DNA of 64,000 nucleotides from Baylisascaris procyonis. Taxonomy: Eukaryota; Nematoda; Chromadorea; Rhabditida; Ascarididae. Position 1 is the stretch's first letter, and the number at the start of each line of letters is the position of its first letter. Below the pieces are notes generated by a model. It had not been told where the DNA came from, ran no database searches, and was given only the letters and a program-made list of their open reading frames with translations. Made by a program: the position numbers and the translations under genes. Below are positions 14,401 to 26,555 of this stretch, piece by piece. The stretch is taken from assembly GCA_037389465.1 (NCBI GenBank), contig JAZARR010000110.1, positions 186,001 to 250,000 on the forward strand, read 5' to 3'.

Positions 14401-16860
14401 GCTGCTCTACGATCAAACATCGTTACATGCCTGAGGGTCCCGAAAGCTCGCCCCGAACATTCATACATAATACAGAATCAATGAACAATAAACATCATAA
14501 AACACGATAAAATCAATGTAAGTCACAAAAGAGCATTGATCAATTCACACACAAAACAACATATTAGTGATAATGACACTTCGCTCCATTGCTGCGCTGT
14601 CGATATGGACTGGCTTTTCCCGATCGGTCCTGTGGTTGTTGTCGATTATATTGATCGCGGATGCTGCTTCTGCTGTGTGTCGTGATATCCACGTCATGCC
14701 GCTGACGAGGATTGTTGAACGCGTCCAAACACTGCGGCTGGTTGATAGTGTCGAACTGTCGCAAACAGTCACGTATGGAAAAGACTAACACGTCGCGCAC
14801 CTCTTCTTCCTACTTCTAAGTATAATCCGCCCATTTACGTTCAAATTACAACTGCATATTCCTCAATATTCTAAGCATAGAGCAAAGGTGTTATATTCTT
14901 CACTTATATAAATAAATTTAAAAAAAAAAGTAATTAAAAGCGTGCAAACAAGGGTGCAACATCCACCATTTAAAAAATAAATAAAAGAATAAAAAAATGA
15001 TTAATTAAATGCAAACACTCTGCAAACATTAAGTAGAATTTCCTCTCGTGAATATAAATCCTTTAGAGGCACAACAGGGCGCATTCTAATATTTGCACAC
15101 TTCGATGAATAACGCAATGAAAGTGATTCAACTTGTCGAAGAAATTACATACAAATCGCATATGTATTTGGCATTTATGCACGCAATACATCAAACAATT
15201 CCAAACTGGATTGACAAGTAAATACAACTGCATAGGCACACTTCAACCGAAGTGTACGTACTTTGTATAGGCACAGAGGTGCAGTTTATGAGCTCACGAA
15301 AATCACTACGCGACTTCGTTCATTAATAATAGCCATCTCTTCTCCAAATTATGCGGGGAGGGGAGTAGGGGCTCAAAAATTAAAATTTGGTCGTTGCAGA
15401 AAGGATGGGAATGTATTTCTCTGGCCATCACCATGCTGCACATTTCCGTCACTGTGTGACTCAGGATCGGATAAGCCTCTCTCTCGTAAGGACGCATATT
15501 ACCACGAATCGGGAAGTCACTTAAAACTTCTCCTAGGGACTAGTTCAATGTGAGGATAGCTTCTTTAAAAAAAAAGAAAAAAACTAAAAACATAACGGAA
15601 AAAATTCTGTGTGAAAACTCCTGTGACAGCTGCAAAAATGTATTGTGACGTGAAAAAGAAGACGATGGTGACAGCCGCCACTTTCAGAAATCGAAGACAA
15701 TTCGCTCTGGTAAATTCATAACAGAATATATGCGGTGAAAGCAATGGTTTGCTCTTTTTGAGTTAATTTTTCAGGTTCGTAGAAATTCAAAATATAAAAT
15801 CAGCTGCCCTGAATGGTGAACATTCATATTTTGAAAAATCTTTTAATCATTCTTCCTGCCAGCTCTCTCTTCACAAGAATTTCTTGCATATATCCTTATG
15901 AAATATCAAATATATGTTATACAAATAATGCGGTATACAATACGCGTATTATAACATCTGTATCACAACGTGCATTTATGCAGCGTGTGCATTGCGAGTG
16001 AAATCTGACGGAGTCTCCAAAAAATAGCGATCGCCGATTTGAGGACTGATAAGAAAATTGCCCGGGGTAGTTGCCAATTGTTAGAGGCTCCCGAAAAAAG
16101 CGATGATCGCCGATCCCAAATCTCGGCTTGAACACAGCTCTTCAGCCAATATTATTATACATTTTCCTCACATACTAAACTTACTACGACTGTCACATAA
16201 ATAATAAGCCCTCATTACTCCCATAGCGAATTGATGCTCAAGCTTAGTGAGCAGTGTTAAGATAAGCAATTGCCTATAAACATAGAGTAAACAAGGCAAT
16301 AAATGCAAATAAACTTACTATCACGGATGGGAGGCCTCTTATTGTCAGATGGTTTCCTGGGGAGACCATTAACGAAAAGATTGCCACTTGCGCTACCTTT
16401 TGCTGGCATTGCAAGTCCCTGTGGACCCGATAGTCCACCTCGTACAACACCTCCTCCTGAACGATTGCCAGCTGCAATTTCAACTTTATTTTGTTACTGA
16501 CATAAATATTAGATATACATTAATATGCAGGTGAGAAGGAATTAAATATAGAATGGTCATAGGAATGAATATCATTTTCGAGAAAATTTGGAAATTACAT
16601 AATTTAGAAAATAAATAATGAAATATAGCAGACTGAGCAACGATGTAAACAATAAAAAGAAGATAACTCACAACACCTCGTGAATTGTGATCGATCAACG
16701 GTGCTGAACGATCATTGGTTATAGTTTTCTTAAGACGTGTTCCAGCTTGTATTTCACTGAGTAATTTCGATCGTTCATTCGACTTCGGTGGGAGAGTATG
16801 CCCACCTCCAATACCTGATGGAGGTGGTGGTGGTGGTGGTGGTGGTGGAGGTGGAACCAT
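8452..16860 (-). CDS. wip-1: WIP/verprolin family WASP-interacting protein
   Basis: WIP binds monomeric and filamentous actin, and stabilises and localises WASP to drive Arp2/3-dependent actin assembly at the cell cortex. Seen: seven exons, 16860..16677, 16471..16319, 13492..13371, 12409..12320, 11962..11864, 10308..10132 and 8910..8452; all phases agree; 427 aa. After the start MVPPPP comes a run of about 12 Pro, then a WH2 domain at about residues 29-54 (SKLLSEIQAGTRLKKTI, then NDRSAP, as in human WIP). The middle is rich in Pro and KPS motifs. The last exon has four poly-Pro blocks (profilin/SH3 type) and ends with the WASP-binding segment ERFKFIPISELPPPPKF, matching RFYFHPISDLPPPEPYV of human WIP. 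The start follows an acceptor (TTTGCAG, mRNA start about 16905). Odd: exons 4 and 5 end in the same SWIGSRLEQF(N/S)Q peptide, and a possible extra exon lies at 14784..14578. Nothing is missing from the domain set. Confidence 0.93.
9747..9915 (-). other. exon-like open segment of unknown identity inside a wip-1 intron
   Basis: On the minus strand an open frame starts right after a CAG acceptor at 9916 and runs 56 codons to a strong donor (TTTGTAG then GTGAG). The peptide is complex, not low-complexity, with three Cys and segments such as FIYYDSSGERWVTNECYSLE and VVGYFRDMPQQRFV. It begins in phase 0, like wip-1 exon 7, but ends in phase 1, so it cannot simply be inserted between wip-1 exons 6 and 7 without another exon. 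I do not recognise a domain. It may belong to a nested gene, an alternative wip-1 isoform with a further exon, or be chance. Confidence 0.3.
14578..14784 (-). other. candidate cassette exon of wip-1
   Basis: A minus-strand open segment, richer in G+C than the intron around it, bounded by an acceptor (GTGTTAG before 14784) and a donor (AAGT then GTCATT). It starts with two bases of a codon and ends with one, exactly the phase needed to sit between wip-1 exons 2 and 3 (exon 2 leaves one base, exon 3 supplies two). It would add 69 residues, polar and Gln/Arg/Asn-rich (for example DAFNNPRQRHDV and RDQYNRQQPQDRSG), unlike the Pro-rich rest. Splice-site strength is modest. If read through without splicing it stops at 14564. 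The inference rests on phase and composition only. Confidence 0.4.
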
Positions 16861-17771
16861 TACACCACTATCGTTCGCTATTGCAATATTATTCCGTTTG
16901 GTATACTGCAAATTGAAAGCGATATTCATGCATAGTTTAGCACAGTTATCAACATCTAATAATGCACGCTTTCAACAATTATCCTTCAATAAATATAGAA
17001 ATCTCGCAGATAATGTATGGCAACTATTGAACAATTAAAGAAAAAATATTCTAAATAGATGAGTTAATTAATTCGAGCTTCGTTCATTATATGAGCTTAT
17101 GTAAAAAGTTCCAATATAACACTACAAACTCGATAAGAAGCGATGGACCTCAAGTGAAAGAGACCCTCCTCTCTTCTTAAGCGAACTCCGATTAGAAGGG
17201 AAACTTCCCTGCAATACAGCTTTTCTCCTTTGATAAACACTATCGTTGTTGTGAGACGAATACTACAGTATTCAAAATTTCAAAATTTGCGGAAAGGAAA
17301 CATCAGAAAAATTTACAAATGTTGCATCTTTCGAATTCATGTTTATATAGTGCTCATGCATGATGATATGGCACCGAATCCCCGGAAAGAGAGCAGTTGA
17401 AGTTCGATTTTGCAGTGAGAATCTTCTATAGTAAGCTCACTCTCTCTTGTTTAGCGCAAAACGTCACTACTATTGCCGTAAGCGTTTTTCTAGCCTTTTC
17501 TTGCCTTCATGCCAGGAAACAATAAAAGATGCATAGATTGTCCCATAAAGCTATCGATTCTAGAATTTGAATTCATCGATTCAATTTGAATTCATTCATT
17601 AAGAAACGTACGATATTTCTATTGTTCTTCTGCGGTGGAACGATGGGAAAGATGCGCATTACATGCATCCAAATTCATATAGCTAGCAATCCGCATTTGA
17701 GAAAACAATACAATCTGTTCGCTTACCTATACTACAGAAAAGGACTCTCGGGGATACTTGTATAATAGTAA

Positions 17772-17793
17772 ATATATATATATATATATATAT
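17772..17793. repeat. (TA)n microsatellite, short
   Basis: About 11 uninterrupted TA units. Confidence 0.9.
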
Positions 17794-20301
17794 GAAAAGG
17801 CCAAAGTATTGTATGAGGTATCGCAACCAAACATGCGTAATCATCAACCGTAACAACTCCCAAAATGCTTTTATTTAAATAAGAAACAATTAAAGAAAAA
17901 GCAAATTAATATCGTCATCTTTCCACAAACAAATACACAAATTATGAAGATATTCTCAATCGTTTCACCCAAAATTGATTTTAAAAAAAGAGGAATAATA
18001 ATTGAAATCATTCGGCACAACAAAATGACATAGAAAATGCCTCATTGATTTTTTTAAGGATCGAATAAAATTCGTTGATATTAAAGAAAAAAGCATTTTT
18101 TCGGAGATCATTGAAAGTGGAAATTGTTAAATATCAAACTGAAAGAGAATGGCGAAAACGCGAGAGATATCATCGATGAAAATATCCTTCCCAACCCTCA
18201 GTAGAATGGTTTAAGGGCGAAATGCAACGGAAGGCAAAAATGGATCTTTGAAGGGAACAACAAAAATAAAGTAGAAATACCTTCTAGTGGGGTATTGATG
18301 TTGAAGATAATAATAATAAAAAAAGAGTGAAAGGCCCTATTTTGATTCCGTATAGATTCTCGAAAAAATGTTTCAACAATAAGCGCACATGCCCAATAAA
18401 GGGCATTTTCCGTTTCCGTGATAAAACGATCACACAATAAAACGAAACATTCAACGCAAATCTCCACAAAAACACTTCTTTCAATGTAAATACCGCATAT
18501 AAAGTGTCTACAAATATGGAAATACAACAACAACAATTTATAGATAATCGAAAATGCGAACTAATGCAAATATTAAATATTCCACTGAATTGTATTTTAT
18601 ATGAAAGAGCAATGAATATGTCATAGAATGTGTTGATGAAGGAATCCTCTAACTTCCGCTTTCAATTATTTAAATTTAACACATTAAATAAAATGCCTAA
18701 ATTTTTCAACCTTTCTACCCTAACATTATATATTAAGGACGATATATAAGCCTATTTCCTAGCAATCAACATACGTAATCAATGATGATGATTCATCGAC
18801 AAGTCATTAATGTCTCCTTTTGAAGTACCCTTCACCCAATCTATCCTCTTATTCCTTCTTCGTTGAGTGAAACAATATTGATGTAATTATAACTGCATTC
18901 AGCGATATTAACGTTTAAAAGTGATCATTTCGAGTGATGAAAAACATTTACCTACGAAATACCTTTCGATAATATTCATAAAATTGCATGCAATAAAAAA
19001 ATGGTAATGATAGAAATCAGCCAACACAAGGAAACGCATTCATCGACAAACGATTTCCTTGTGATACCACAAAACGATCGTCAACGAATACAATCATTCC
19101 TATATAATTTTTTAAAACACTCAATAAATTTAGAGACAATATTATCCAAAGAATTCTACTCATCAATCCTCTTACCCATAATGAAAGTCAATAAAAATAC
19201 TTTCTTCTAATATCCTTATTTCTTCCTTTCTAATCAAATAAAAAAAAACAGTCTGCAAATTTGAGTAATACACCTATAAAACCTTTTATATGAATTGCAG
19301 TAATTCATAAAGAAGCATCGATATGAAGGTATGATTTAAAAGGTTTGTCACGGTTACACGACAATCACAATTGTAGCGATACGATGACACATTAGTTCAA
19401 GTCGACTGCTGCAATGTCAGCGCATTCGTTTTTCATCTTTGTTCAACCCACCCACCTCCTCTCTTTTATTCAATCATCTCTTTGATTACATAAAACTAGC
19501 AATATTTGAAAGATAAAAAAAAAATACTAACAAATTCTATTTCGGTATCTTGCCAAATTCGATCGTGATGCAGGATCGATTAAAAAAAAATAAAGTGCAA
19601 AATATTTTTGGATGATAGATACGAAAAAATTTACATAAACTTTTTTGGCGATGACATTTTGGGTTCTAAACAGTGGGAATATTATGCCATTCAAGCATAA
19701 GCATTCTAAAAGCAACATTCTAGAGTTTGATGCAAATTACTAGTAAAAGATATTATCCGTTGCAATAACATTCCGATGCTACAAGCTGATTTCAACATTT
19801 CTTTTTTTTTTTTTGAAACATTTGTCGGGAAATATGGCTTCCCACCCAGATCTCCCTCCCTATCGCAATCGTTTGGATTCCCAGAAAAAATTCTTGCAAA
19901 TCTGATGAAAGCATACATTCCCAGGGAAATTCATTCAGCGTACGGTAGCACTTCTAACGGCATTTTCGTTTTTTGTTTTGAATTGAGCTTAAAAGTACCT
20001 ATTTTACCCTAAATTGTCACGGGAAGACATTTTATTGTAGGAAAGACAAAAATCTACGGGGCAGTTCACTCGAACTAACGGCTCCGCTACGGTGACGTGA
20101 CCTGCTATCACAAACCATCAAGCGTTATCACGCTTGTTTGATAGGCAACATAATGCCTACACACACAACCTACTACACACTGTCGCTTCATTCGACGTTT
20201 ATGCACAAGCTGACGTAATAGGACAGTTGGTAATTTATGTTCGCTGAAGAAGCCTTATACCGTACTCATCTGAATGGAATAATTGAACGAAATAGGATAC
20301 A

Positions 20302-20559
20302 TTGGTTAGCGTAGATGACATTGCTCACCTAGTGGAGAAGGTCATTGCATTCACCAGCTGGATTCCCGACTCAGATCGAAACTGCATCAAAAATAAAAAT
20401 GGTGAGAGATGGGAACAATTCAGAAAACAAAAAAAAGGGAAAAACCTTTTTTCCCCGGACGATCTCAGAATGTTTGATCGGCAAGCTTTAACGTCAATTG
20501 AATTTGCAACATCGAGTATAGTGGAGGAGGTAAAGAGCCTATGGAAGCTTCAGATCTAG
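20302..20559 (+). other. orphan ORF, doubtful
   Basis: An 85-codon open frame with a mixed, soluble-looking composition (for example DDIAHLVEKVIAFTSWIPDS and SPDDLRMFDRQALTSIEF). A TTAG acceptor lies just before it. I recognise no family, see no upstream exon, and it runs into the purine-rich tract. It may be an exon or chance. Confidence 0.15.
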
Positions 20560-20719
20560 ACAGCGAAGAGTGTGCAAGTGCCTGTCTCGACCAGTAAGTC
20601 TAGTCTGAATACGGGCAAACAAACTTTACATGCAACACATTCCAGTGCACATAAGCAATGAGCTAATGATACCTTTTTTGTATAAAGTTTAAAGAGTCTC
20701 GTCGTTGCAAAAACAATGT

Positions 20720-21190
20720 TATAAAATCGAGAAAACGAAATGAAAAAAGTGGAAGCGGAACAGAAAAAATCGAAGTGGAAGGAAACCATGAAAAGTGGGG
20801 AAAAAAGGGAAACAAAGTTGACCGGAAAGATCATGCGAGAAACGGAGGAAGTCGCAAAAAGTGGAACACGTTTGGAAAATGGAGGGTAAAAGTTTGAAGA
20901 ATGCTGGACGGCATCTGCGAATGATCAAAAAAGACCGGAAGGTTACAAAAGGACTAGAAAAAAAGTGGAAAAGGTTGGTAAAAGTTGGGAAAAGAGATAA
21001 ATGATGGGAAAACAACGTTTAAAATTTGAAAACCCTAAGAAAATGTTGAGAGAAAATTGAACAAGATTGGAAAATATTTGGAAAAAAAGTTGCAGAAAAG
21101 TGAAACAATATTGGAAAATAGAGGCGGATCCTGAACAAGGTGGGGAACAAGTTGGAAAGAAACTGAACAAGACTGCGAAGCCTTATGAAG
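20720..21190. repeat. degenerate purine-rich (GGAAAA-type) tandem tract
   Basis: The plus strand is made of irregular repeats of TGGAAA/TTGGAAAA/GGGAAAA-like words, with few pyrimidines. Repeat units vary in spacing, so I describe it as a degenerate minisatellite. It pairs by composition with the pyrimidine-rich tract that follows. Confidence 0.55.
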
Positions 21191-21289
21191 AGGTCGAGCA
21201 GTGTTGCTCAAGCGAAAGCTGTACCATCCACCTCCTAGAGGTCTTATAACTTCCTTTATTTTTCAGACATCTATATTTCTTAGCGCACT

Positions 21290-21790
21290 CTAGTTTTTAC
21301 GATCTTTTCCAAACATTTGAACACCTTGTAGCAGTTGTTTCCGCTCTTCTCTAAATTGTTCGTGACTCTTCTCAATATTTTCTAGCCATTCCACAAGAAT
21401 CTTGGCGTTTTTCGACCTTCCTGTTTTCCAGTCTTCAAATGTTTTCCAACTCTCTTTCAATTTTTCTCCAGTCTTCCCGCCTATCATCGAACTGCTTCAC
21501 TTTTTTTCAGCCGTTTTCACCAATTTCCCAACCTTCACAGTATTGTCTTAGTTTTCTTTCGAATCCATCGACGTCTATCTGCGTCTTCACATCTTTTCAG
21601 CCCTTTCTTCATAATTTTCAAAGCTATTATACTTTCCTCAATCATCCCACAGTTTCCCAACCATGCCCTGCTTTATTTCAATCCTTTGCCCCACTGTGTT
21701 CTAACATTAATCCTTCTACTCTTCCTTCGTTCTTTTAAACCTCGTTCAACCTTCTTCCATCCTTTCCCGACGTTTGCAGTCTTGACTTCA
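21290..21790. repeat. degenerate pyrimidine-rich tract, inverse of the preceding one
   Basis: The plus strand carries repeated TTTTCCAA, CTTCCC and TTTCAATC-like words, that is the reverse complement of the words seen at 20720-21190. The two arms are separated by about 100 bases. The similarity is approximate and was judged by eye. Confidence 0.5.
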
Positions 21791-22053
21791 AACGAAGGTA
21801 TTCCTCTATGCATATGTAGATGTCATCTTGTCACTCCGTTTCGTTTACCAGAAAGTATCCCATACGCCGATCCGAATTTCCACATTTGAGTTCGCATTCC
21901 CACATTGCTTTTGAGTCAATTGACCCCAATCCGACCTTTCCATAGTCTATCAAATAAACTTACTTATGCATAAAATGTCCCTAATAGTTCTAGAGATGAA
22001 TACAAGCGACTACGATAAGCACTGGTCGAAGCATTGTTTGGAGCATCTCCAGC

Positions 22054-25000
22054 TCAAGCTTGCTGCTCCTGAGGCTCCTTCTGCTGGATTCCGAACGTTA
22101 CGTCGAACTGCCTTCCCCTCTGCCTAGTCGGCGTTCCTTCCAAATATTTATTTGGCTTCGGTGAGTAAATTTTGTGTCCTTGCAAGTCAATCGCATAATC
22201 GTATACAACAGGATTTTCGAGTGCTTCTTTCAATTTTTCGTCCAGATTCTCTGCTGTTACGAAATTCTTGCTCCTCTCCACCTGAAATCAGCATTGTGCA
22301 AACCAATCGACGCAGATTCTATATGAGAAATTCCACGATAATTAAGCAAACTTCCTATTTTAATTTGAAAAAAGGCTTCAATATCTTTATAACTAAAACG
22401 AATCCTGCATTCCAATACTTCGGCTGTTTATTACCGGCATAGGAATTCAATTTCTGGAATTGAGTGATCGAATAAAATTCAAACCTCGAGGCATATATGC
22501 TGTGATCAAAAGCATTATCGAAAGCTCTCAACTTTGAAAAATGACTGACGAAACAAGAATTTAATATTCTCGAATAAAATAGGGTATTCCGAGGATTCCT
22601 GAACAAAATCAGGCACGCTGCAAAATTTTCAAACTTCGCTAATTAAGCAGCAATATTTTTTTTGGGAGAAACCAACTTGAAGCGCATGATTGCGATTAAT
22701 GCTTATTTTCTCGCCGAATGAAGCAACTTCCCCAAACGATAATATCAATTGAATTGCCTCTGTGATATGGATCACTAACTATGCAAATAACTGTAAAATG
22801 AAATTTGAGCAATAACACCTCATCAATAATGAAATTGCAAATACGAATTGAATGACAATAAAATTATACCATATGCAAAACTTCAGCAGTTCTTTTTTGC
22901 ACATTTTCCTCTCTCTTGATTAGTTCCTCTTCGATTTCTTTTATAATTTCCTCTTTTGCTGCTTTTGTTTCCGTTTCCTCTCTTTCTTTTCGTTGCCTAA
23001 ATTTCCATCATATAATATTTGCAGTAACTCACTTCCTGCAGCCTCATCAGATCTGCCTTTCTATGAAACACGCCCAATTTCTAGCCACAACTAATAGCAA
23101 TCGATCGCAAATTCTACAGGTGTGTTTATTATCGAAGACTAATAAAATTTCATAAATTCCAAAAAAGGCGCATCTTCGAGTTGGGTTGAAAGGCATGTTC
23201 TGAAATATAACTACTCTCCCCCCCCCCTTGGTCCTAAAAATCTATTTCCAGGTCTATCTTCAAGAAGCCTCACAAAATCGTCTTCCATCATCCAAATTTG
23301 CTACCACAAAATATAGAAGCTTCGGCAACAGAAAGAACCAAAATCGAAAAAAAAAAAATAAAAAATTTGTTTTATTGTTGAAGAGCAGTCGACGCAAGAA
23401 TAAAAAATTCCACAACCACAAGCTTAATTCCCTTCCAAAAAGAAGATTCCCACAGCTGTCAAGCGTCCATCGTGAAACGATTTCCATTTCCCCATCTCGA
23501 TTCATGCAATCATCCTATTTTCGTCTCTTAATTCAAATGGCATGCCACCTCGGTGCTGCTAAAACTCTTCATGCAATTTGCTCAAATGCAGCCCTCTGAT
23601 CAGTACCATATAACCTGTAACCTGAGTAGCTACATTGAAAACCTCCCCTCAAAATTAGTTTTATTAACTGATTAAATGCGTTGATCTTGTGCTAAGAAAC
23701 AAAGTTCCTTCATATTAATAAACAAAAAAAAAATCAAATAACCGGAAATGTTAGGTTTTTCTATTTCTTCAATAAAACTTTGTTGTAAAAGCAAATCTTC
23801 ATTTTCCCCTTTTTCATACGCCACATTCCCTTTCCCACTAATTCCTTCACTCCTTTTCTTCGTATGCAACCCCCTCCCCCTCATGGACTCTTTTTTCAAA
23901 TATTTTTATTGGCAAGCAATTTAGGGAAAGAACTTTTGATACTTTCAGGCGTTAAAATCGGAGATCCGCTTGCAAATACTCTCCTTTTCAATCATCTTAG
24001 CATTATAAGTATAATGGATGCAATGAATCGTAAGAATAATTCCTATGAAATATTTCAATTTCAATCCATCTTTGTTTTTTTGTTTTTTAAATGAAACACA
24101 TGAACTTCAATATCTGAAAATTTAATTGGCAGCCGAATCATAAAATCTTCGCTTTACTATCGAATTTTAAGTGCGAATTTTAATAATGGATATAAAAGTA
24201 TATTAGCAAACTGCATCGAATAACCTGGCTGCTTCTTGATTACGTCGTTCGTTTTCAGCAAGTAGTTGATCCAGTTCATCTTCTTCTTGTCGTCTTAATG
24301 CTGCCACTCCCAAGCCTTAAAACTTTTTTTGCACTCTCCTTCCTTTAAAATATTCACCTTTAACGTCTTATAATGTTTCAATCTTCCTCATCCACGTCTC
24401 ATTTCTACTGAAGCAATATGGAACTGACATACTTGGTCTCCCTTCAGATTTTATTACTAATCCACTATTACTTCAATCATATTCGGACCGATGCGTGACA
24501 AAGTCTTGTCGACTTTCGTTATTATTGAGTGTAATTCAGTCGACTAATCTGAGCAACTTCATTCTGATATTATCGCTGTATTATTTCTTACAAACATCGT
24601 CATATTCCATCCCTACAAGACTTTGCATCGACATATGTTTGGTGAATAAATTTCAATTATTTTATTAGCCAAACAATTTGCAACTCTCACTCAATCAACT
24701 TTTTATAGTTTATAATTATTAAAGAAATAACGTTTTTAGCAGTCACGAAGACCCAACCCAACCGTTTAAGTTGGCCGTAGATACGTCCCAACTCACTTAA
24801 AACAAGGACTCGATCTCATATGTGACCGACCTCTTTCGTAAAGAACTAATCGTTTGCTCAACGCAGATATCATCCACGCAATACAAAGGTGACATCTATC
24901 GATCGCTACACATATACAAATGGGTATAATGCAGAAATATTAAATCACGAAATGAGCAAATAACCACACCGGCGGCTTTCTTGAGTTCGAGTTCTTGCCT

Positions 25001-26555
25001 GAACACATTTCTTAACGAGATTATTGCGTTATTATAGACATGACGACGCCACAACAATTCTTTGACGTCTTCAGCCCTCATCCACGGCACATGCACTACG
25101 TTATAAAGCACCTGAAATAAGTGTTTTCTTATTGCAGAAGGATTCCTATCAGAGATAATATTCGTGACACAATAACCCCTGGGGCATTATTGTCGTGAAT
25201 GGTATCTTATGCTGGTATAGCTGAAGAAACGTCACAATTAAAATTCTTCTTGCATACTGCACTTATGCTATTTTCACCCACCTGTTATTGCTGGCGACGT
25301 TTAAGACACAAGAAGGCAGATGGGGAAACGGGGTGGGGAGGGGGAGGGGGCAGCGCGAGAGTGGGGAGGAGATCATTCGTTTTGTCAAAGAACGGTCTGC
25401 TAACCTTAACTGCACGGGCCAAAAAGGATGCACTCCCACTTTTAATGTAATATCTTCTAGAACTGACATCAAAGATGGGAAAAATCATTATTTTTCTCAA
25501 AAAAGTTTTAAGAAAAAATGACGTCATAAATAATGTCCTTTAGCCTAATCGGACCACCCGTAAAGCAGAACTAACTTGCACATTTTATAGCGTCTTGAAG
25601 TGATAAAAACTTATGAAAAGTTATCGATTAAATTTAAACATTAATCTAATTTCAGCTTCCATCAATAGCTATATGTTATGATGTCATAAAACTGTATCCG
25701 CATATGGAATACATAGTTATAAACTGAAATGTGAGAATGAATAAAATAGCGATCACCACAAATCATCGCTCTCTATTGTAACATCGCAGTAACGCTCTTA
25801 AATTTAGTAATAATATAAACGAATCCTTAAAATGCTTCAATAGTGACTGCATATCAAAAAAACCCTTAAATTACTAAATTATTCATTGCAATTAAGGCTG
25901 AGATGTCTAGAGTCTCCGGCCAAGGAACATGCCTACCAGACGCCACGCCTTTACCTTCTAAGATCCGGGCCATGAGGCTTTCACCATTTAAGGATATCGT
26001 CATACGATTAGGGCCTGTTTTCCTGCATTTTCGAAAGGAAAATGTCTTCCTCGTAGTTATCGGAACCAACCTTCAATTGCATGATCAAAAACTAATTCGG
26101 TGGAGAAATGGCACCGTATGCTTTAGCCAGCATACATTATCAAACCATTCCTTCCTTTGTTGATTTTCCCTTCCTCACTTTTCCTGTTATACTTATTGTG
26201 TTTACCATGTTGCAGGTCGATCGCGGTAAGATCCACTCTGATCGATGTAAAAAAACCTAACGTTCAAGGTGGAAAACTTCTAATTCTCGTACCAATACTT
26301 TAAACTGCAATATTCACTGCGATGATAAGCTGATGTAACATGGAACATAATAATTCTTTGTATGCAATGTCAAAATGCATAGGAATTTTTAAAAAAATCG
26401 ACCTTTTTAGCAGGCGGCAGGATAGGCGGTTTGCCTGGTTTAGCTGGTCTACGTCCCATTGCACGAATACTTGACGTAGATAATGGTGAGACTAACATGA
26501 GATGACTACATGAAGGCATAAGTGCACATCGGGTACATCCTCGCAGCAACATCAT
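22054..26555 (-). CDS. mrps-26: mitochondrial small ribosomal subunit protein mS26 (MRPS26)
   Basis: mS26 is a metazoan-type protein of the mitochondrial 28S subunit. Seen: five exons, 26555..26403, 25111..24970, 24300..24225, 22996..22870 and 22281..22054, with all phases agreeing; 241 aa against about 205 in human. Residues 1-33 look like a matrix-targeting leader (MMLLRGCTRCALMPSCSHL). GKPPILPPAKK follows, then a helical region (VLYNVVHVPWMRAEDVKEL), a highly charged coiled-coil-like segment (LLAENERRNQEAARQRKERE), and the diagnostic C-terminal block SKNFVTAENLDEKLKEALEN, which matches [20 protein letters not shown] of human MRPS26. After that comes a nematode-type tail ending QQKEPQEQQA. 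The start follows a TTTCAG acceptor (mRNA start about 26560) by five bases, so trans-splicing is likely. The largest intron (25112-26402) holds overlapping ORFs that I did not call. Confidence 0.9.

Larger units (their letters stand above)
16861..22053. other. intergenic between mrps-26 and wip-1
   Basis: No exon chain was found. Contents: a short TA array at about 17772-17793, AT-rich sequence, an orphan plus-strand ORF at 20302-20559, and a purine-rich/pyrimidine-rich pair of tracts at about 20720-21790 (both listed separately). The 5' end of wip-1 mRNA and its promoter should lie in the left part; I see no named promoter motif. Confidence 0.5.

Noticed and set aside
18198..18536. Minus-strand 112-codon ORF, hydrophobic, Phe/Ile-rich
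   Set aside because: AT-rich, no splice or domain evidence, and an overlapping shorter frame exists. Probably chance.
25866..26163. Overlapping ORFs on both strands in mrps-26 intron 1
   Set aside because: The block has higher G+C and looks open, but neither strand gives a recognisable protein or phase-compatible exon.
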